A stretch of DNA of 64,000 nucleotides, from contig NC_080078.1 of NCBI RefSeq assembly GCF_949987535.1, positions 46,774,207-46,838,206 of the forward strand, read 5' to 3'. This DNA comes from Balaenoptera acutorostrata. Taxonomy: Eukaryota; Chordata; Mammalia; Artiodactyla; Balaenopteridae. A model generated the notes under the pieces. The model was not told the DNA's origin, did not search any database, and was given only the letters and a program-made list of their open reading frames with translations. The first letter of the stretch is position 1. Every line of letters begins with the position of its first letter. Both the position numbers and the translations under genes were made by a program. This document shows, in pieces, positions 58,810-64,000 of the stretch.

Positions 58810-59360
58810 TGTGCGTGTTTTCAATGTCACCCATGAGGCATGCTGATATTAGAGAAAACAGCGAAGACCCAAAAGTCAAAGTATGAGACCGGATTATTTT
58901 TCCCCATTAAAAGCCAGATCTGACACAAATTCCCTAAACATCACCATCGCTGTATAAAGTCTTTGTGGTGCCAATATTTGGCGAGCAGTAAGGGACACTT
59001 ACTGGCAGCCCATACATTCTTCATTCTGCTTGTTGGAGAAGGTTATTGTTATTCACGTGATGGATAGAAACGAGAAATGAGTCCTCTGAGAGACCATAAC
59101 CCTACAGGTCCATAATTCTTTTCTGACAGTACCACATTAATCACTTTAGTCACTTAATTTTTGAACCCGTTTGTCTCCCTGAAGGAACGAGAGGAATCCT
59201 ATGTAAAAGGTATCCAACCTGAAAAGAGGACTCTGCAGCTCTTCACCTCAAGCAAGATAAATTAGAAACACAGAAAGGATACTCTGTTATCACGGCTGGG
59301 GGTGTGGAGAAGCACATCTAAATATTTCCCGAGGACACGATAAGCATCCTTCCATGATTA
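56180..59360. other. MACROD2 intron, unique, with (TG)n
   Basis: About 3.2 kb without recognised dispersed repeats. (TG)21 lies at 58764-58806. A plus-strand donor-like CTACAG|gtaagt at 58283-58294 has no open exon in front of it. Confidence 0.5.
58764..58818. repeat. (TG)n microsatellite
   Basis: About 21 perfect TG units, then interrupted units to 58818. Confidence 0.96.
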
Positions 59361-59368
59361 TTTTAGAG

Positions 59369-59551
59369 CAGGGGTCAGCAAACTCCAGCCCACAGGCCTG
59401 TTTTTGTACAGCCTGCACGCCAAGAATGGTTTTTACATTTTTTAAAGGGTTGTTATAAAAACAAAGAAAAATATGTGACAAAGACCATATGTGGCATGTG
59501 AAGCCCCAAATATTTCCCATCTGGTCTTTTATAGAAGTGTGCTGCCTCCTG
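59369..59551 (+). mobile_element. hAT-type (Charlie-like) MER element
   Basis: It starts CAGGGGTCAGCAAACTCCAG and ends in CCTCCTG. It contains AAGAATGGTTTTTACATTTT, typical of these elements. Flanks TTTTAGAG (59361-59368) and CTTTAGAT (59552-59559) are 6/8 identical, consistent with an old 8-bp duplication. Confidence 0.8.
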
Positions 59552-59934
59552 CTTTAGATCAACTGGATGAAATAGTGGGAGATGACTCAGCCAGCCTACA
59601 CATCTGAAAACCACACATCTGAACGCCTGGTGGAGGGGCGATTATCCATGTGGCATAGGAATTGGCTTGATCCACCGTTCAGATAACCATCGACCAGCTC
59701 CAATCTACCAAAGACATCACTTTCTGCAAGGCAGCAAAGTCCCTGTTTCTGACATCTTCTCACTGATTCCAAGACCTCAGGCTGTTTTGAAAATGACTTC
59801 TGATTAAACATCAGCTTAAGTCAATAAGGGGATTTAATATTTGAAGGGGGTTCCAAAGAATCCAAGGGCAGAGACACAGCCATGATGTAGGGAGTCTTGG
59901 AACAGGAAATTAGGAAGCCCTTTGGGATTATGGC

Positions 59935-60330
59935 GGTTTTAAAAAATTTGCCCACAAATTTTTAGATACTCCTCCCATCAAGAGGTGGAGCTTAATTTGC
60001 CTCCCCTTAAGTGCATGTTGGATTTGTTAAGGACTTGCTTATAATTAATAGAATACAGCAGAAGGGATGGTATTTCACTTTTGAGATTAGGTTATAAAAG
60101 GACTGCCACTTCCCACCTTGCATATGCTCTCATTCTTTTGGGTCATTTGCTCTGCAGGAAGCCAGCTTCCTGTAGACAGGACATGAGCACGTATCCTCAT
60201 GTCATGAGTATACAGATCAGGTTATAGAGAGACCCACATGGGGAGGAACTGTGGTCTCTGACCACAAGTTCAGAGAGAAAGTACCCAGAGCCAGCCTCCC
60301 CAAGAGAGGGTGTGTGGGGGAAGGTGTGGT
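59935..60330 (+). mobile_element. MaLR-like LTR remnant
   Basis: CCCACAAATTTTTAGATACT, TCCCATCAAGAGGTGGAGC and ATAGAATACAGCAGAAGGGA, then CTCTGCAGGAAGCCAGC and GACCCACATGGGGAGGAACT, follow MLT1 order from the 5' end. Confidence 0.65.
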
Positions 60331-61160
60331 GAGTATATGGGGACATTGAGCTGAGTAGATGCCACAAATACTATGTTACAAAGGTTTATCTCACCTTCAA
60401 TCAGCTGTGGGTATGAAGGACCCACCAGGGGTTGAGTCCATTTTAATGTATTGTTGCCCTTTTCCTTTTGTGATCTATTTGTATCTTCATAGACTGCAGC
60501 TCATCATGGTCCAGCCCAGTCCATCGAGTCCTTCCTCTTTTATGGAAACTGATATTTAGTTTCTAAGTCCAGAACAGTGGGTTTCCTTGCAAGAAATCCC
60601 AATATTGCCTACAGAGAATTGTAGCAATTTGAGCTGCTCACCCCTGCAGCCTTTCTCCCACCTCCCCTCCAAACTTACCTCCATTTTCTTCTACTTCACC
60701 TGTCCTTCTTCTACCCTTTCTTTATTTCCCCTGCCCGGTGCACATTGGGGCATCACTGCCAGCAGACAGTATTCCAAACTGTCTCTCTCCCACCCCCCAC
60801 CCCTACACCTTTAGCTCGAAGAGCTGTGGGTGTGAAATGGCATTTCCCCATATCTGATCTAGCCCTCTCATGTGCAGAACAGAGAGAACCAGACTTATGT
60901 AAGTAGACGTTCAGAAATGATCTCTGTTGACACTTGGCTTCAAAACGTGTAAAGGTTGGTTTGGCCATCAGTTGTTTTTCATGTATTGAACACTTAATAT
61001 GACTTAGCGTGATATTGTGATATACTGAGAAATATTTATTTGATCTTCATCTCCAGTTCTTGGCACAGAGCTCCTTAAACCCCTGAGTAATTTCCTGAGT
61101 GACAGAGTTAATAGGAGCAACTATTGTGATCCGTAATAAACCATACCTGAGCTTATGCCA
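60331..61160. other. MACROD2 intron, no identified feature
   Basis: This is unique, pyrimidine-rich at 60640-60800. Nothing is recognised. Confidence 0.5.
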
Positions 61161-61164
61161 ATGA

Positions 61165-61815
61165 GGTGACTCTTGGCGGACTTAAGGATGGAGGCTGATT
61201 GCAAGAGGACTCTATGTGATTAGAGGGTTGGAACTTTCAGCCCCACTCCCAACCTCTGGGGAGGGGAGAGGGGCTAGAGATTGAGTCCATTCACCAATGG
61301 CCAATGATTTAGTCAACTATGCCTACGTAATGCAACCTCCATAAAAACCCTAACAATGAGGTTTGGACAGCTTCCACATTGGTGAACACATCCACATGCT
61401 GGGAGGTGGCATACCCCAAATCCACAGAAGCTCCTGTGCTTGGGACCCATCTGGACCTCACCCTGAACCTCACTCTTCATTTGTATCTTTTACAATAGAC
61501 TGGTAACAGTAAGTACTCTGTTTTCCTTGAGTTCTGTGAGTGGTTCTAGCAAAGCATCAAACCCAAGGAGGGGATTGTGAGGATCTCCTTACTTGATAGC
61601 TGGTCAGTCAGAAGTACAGGTTGCCCTGACCTGCAGTTGGCGTCTAGGGTGGGGGTAGTCTTGTGGGACTGAGCTCTTAACTTGTGGGGTCTGATCCTAA
61701 CTGTGGGTACTTGGTGTAAGAATCGAATTAAGTTGTTGAACAGCCAGTTGGTGACATTGGAGAGCCGGAGAATTGGTTGGTGCAAGGAAAAAGCTTACAC
61801 ATTTTGGTGTCAGAA
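61165..61815 (+). mobile_element. Retroviral-type solo LTR
   Basis: CACCAATGGCCAATGATTTA, AACCTCCATAAAAACCC, GTGAACACATCCACATGCTG, TTACAATAGACTGGTAACAG, TGAGTTCTGTGAGTGGTTC and ACATTTTGGTGTCAGAAGTG occur in the order of a common mammalian ERV LTR (U3, TATA-like CATAAAAACC, R, U5). No coding retroviral sequence follows. Class is firm, name uncertain. Confidence 0.65.
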
Positions 61816-61839
61816 GTGTGAGTACAAAGAGATCACAGT

Positions 61840-62060
61840 AGTGGTACTTAGGCATTGTGCTAAATGCTTCACATGCATTATCTCACTTAATCCTCAACCA
61901 AACTACTGTGAGATGGAGTCCATCCTTTCCTCATTTTTTAGATAAGGCAATTGTGGTTTCCAATTAAGAAATGTACCAAATTCCCACTAATCAAGTGAGA
62001 TTTAGATCCAGTCTAACTACCCTCAGATTATGTCCATACTTTGATTCCCACCTCCTTTTA
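61840..62060 (-). repeat. MIR SINE
   Basis: GTGCTAAATGCTTCACATGC, TTATCTCACTTAATCCTC and TTTTTAGATAAGGCAATTGT are the complement of MIR. Confidence 0.85.
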
Positions 62061-63200
62061 AGCATTTGGAACACACCCTAACAAATTCATTGCTGATTAG
62101 CCTGAAATGCCCTTCACCTCCCAAAGATCTTTGTTAATAAGGATAACAGAAATTGCTCTGGGGTAGATTTAGCTGTTGTCAAATAACCACAGGTCTGATA
62201 TTCTGGGGGCTATTCTCTGCCCAGGAAAAGGAAGATTTCAAAACCTAAATTACACACAGGCATGCAATCCTAGAAAAGAAAGGGATTAATAGGTTTCCTG
62301 TAACTGTAACTACCACATTCTGCTTTGGGGAGCAATGTTTTATTACCATATTCACTATTCTTTTAGTCCCTAAAGCACTCTTTCAACAATGATTTATCTT
62401 AATTTAACTTTTTTTTTTTTTTTTCCAGGAAAGCAAGCAGTATGCTTCATTCAAGAGAAATGATTTGCAGTCATGGCAAATTCCCCTTGTTCCTTTGCTT
62501 ATCCATTTGTTCATTCATGGTCACTTACAAATATTTACAGAGCGCCTGGTATTAAAAAAAATGTTGTTTCTCTAAAATACTATAAGCCCTTTCACTTTTA
62601 GAGGTAAATATATGTGAGACTTTATGGCTGCACTTGTGCTCAGTATTTCTTTCCTTTTACAGTAGAAGTCTATTACCTTGAAGATGAAAAAGGGGCCAAC
62701 AGCCAGTAATAATTGACAGTTTTTCAACATAAAGAGCAAAGACTGTTCTATAAACTAAAAAGAAAGACACAAACAAACAAGTATATTCCAAGCTATGTAT
62801 GTTACATTTTTCAGGAAATTGGCTTTTTATTTCTTTTCTTGGCTGAAACTTCACTGTTAGCTCATAAGGGCTTATGATTCTTTTTGCTGGCATCTGTTGA
62901 AGAAATAATGGCAGACTTACTGAACGGATAACAACAGATAAATGGCCAGGAGTGTTCTACGCAGAGGAAAGTAAAAGTTTGAAATCTCTTTAGGGACAGA
63001 ATACACATGGCAGGAAAAAAATAATTTGACCATACTTTTTCTGGGAAATGAGCAAGACTTCCTCCCTGCCCCAGATATGATTTTACTGGACTGAGTCAGT
63101 TTTCAATCCTACACTCAGGCTACTTAAAAAAGCATTTTGTTTTCTGGATTTCTTCGTGGGGAGAGAAAAATGGATATCTATCACCCAGAAGAAGTAATCA
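62061..63200. other. MACROD2 intron, no identified repeat
   Basis: Unique, with a T run at 62409-62424. It contains one exon-like segment on the minus strand (62677-62754, see findings). Confidence 0.5.
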
Positions 63201-63204
63201 TAAT

Positions 63205-63460
63205 AATACTACTAATAATAGTGATAACAGCTATCATTTTTGAGTGCCTACTTTAGGCTTGTTCTTTATATGTATGCACTTCTAATCCTTGCCCAAATCC
63301 CAGAAAGTAAGGATTATTATTCCTATTTCACAGTGAGAAAGATGAGGCTTAAAGGAACTTCCCAAAGTCTACAGGCTAGTTAAGTGGCAGAGCTAGGATT
63401 CAAACCCAGATCTGGCTGCCATTCTAGCCTGTGCCCTTTCTGCCATGACACACTGCATGA
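63205..63460 (-). repeat. MIR SINE
   Basis: TTTGAGTGCCTACTTTAGGC, TTATTATTCCTATTTCACAG, TTAAGTGGCAGAGCTAGGAT and TCAAACCCAGATCTGGCTGC are the complement of nearly full-length MIR. Confidence 0.9.
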
Positions 63461-64000
63461 TGTCTCTCCAACTGACTTTGGACCAGGAAAACTTTCCCAG
63501 CTTACTGTATGAAAATACTCATTGTCATATAATTAAATTTTATGCAGAATTATATTTAACTTAGGATTTAATTAATTTTCTAGGCACAGGTTCAAGGTGA
63601 AGTCATCACTATCTTTTGTTTCAGGACTTTGTTTTCATTCTTTGTCCCAGTAAACATCCTCTTGGCAGGCCAGTAGCTTCCTCTGAAGGCATCTTTTGGT
63701 AGTTGAGAGATGTGATATTTTAATCATGTTTCACAGATTACTAATTTTTGTGGTCAGTGAGCTAGACTGCTTCAAAACTTGCCTCGTGACACTTAGTATT
63801 TGCATATGTAACCCTGTACGGTATCAATGAATAAGCTGAAAAGTAAAGCCTCAGGATTCAGCCTCCTAAGATCGACGTCTGGATTTCAAAATCCAGGTCT
63901 TAAACCCATTAATGTGGCTCTTCACATTATTTCTAAGACCTCTATTTTAAAATGCATCCTGAGGAAACCTTGACCTGCAGAAACAACACTGAAGGACACT
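63461..64000. other. MACROD2 intron, end of window
   Basis: This is unique sequence with no feature recognised. The next upstream MACROD2 exon is not inside the window. Confidence 0.5.

Noticed and set aside
58764..58818. Val/Cys repeat protein or CRISPR-like array
   Set aside because: It is a (TG)n microsatellite. The same applies to 35276-35315.

Overview
This is mammalian nuclear DNA, almost certainly from a cetacean. The diagnostic signal is seven copies of the tRNA-derived CHR-type SINE (head with CCAGGGAAG, GGTTCGA-type B box, CTCTAGAGC/GTTGTGGC repeats in the body), found in Cetacea, Hippopotamidae and Ruminantia. They occur together with artiodactyl L1 3' ends and with no BovB or Bov-tA, which would be expected in a ruminant. 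Nothing prokaryotic is present: no operons, CRISPR or replication origin.

The window lies inside one very large gene transcribed on the minus strand. Three short exons with good splice sites (40581-40643, 35955-36023, 8884-8961) are all symmetric phase 1-1 and stay open when joined in minus-strand order. The joined peptide matches, from memory, the disordered C-terminal tail of MACROD2, a mono-ADP-ribosyl hydrolase. The macro domain itself is not here. The introns are over 23 kb (upstream, open at the window edge), 4,557 bp, 26,993 bp and over 8.8 kb (downstream, open).

Layout. 1-8450: old L1 debris in minus orientation, broken by a decayed Tigger1 transposon (2747-4767), two SINEs and an L1 3' end; a small Tigger-type element follows at 8566. 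8884-8961: most downstream MACROD2 exon. 9-16 kb: mostly unique AT-rich intron with one L2, one hAT and one SINE. 16386-17852: L1 3' part with perfect 17-bp target-site duplications (TSDs). 18-29 kb: MaLR LTRs, L2/MIR, two older L1 3' ends and a SINE. 29-31 kb: very old L1 3' ends with a MIR. 31-41 kb: unique intron with two exons and a 1.4-kb L2 remnant. 41-50 kb: MaLR LTRs, an ERV-type LTR, one L1, three SINEs, L2 and a hAT element with a perfect 8-bp TSD. 52.8-56 kb: an L2 split by a 2.4-kb, little-decayed L1. 56-64 kb: unique intron, a hAT, two LTRs and MIRs.

I found no new multi-gene system. The points worth a second look are the MACROD2 exons and their apparent charge shift, several unassigned exon-like segments, a nearly intact L1 reading frame, and elements whose insertion footprints can be read to the base. 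Names of old repeat families come from memory of consensus sequences, so the class is firmer than the subfamily.
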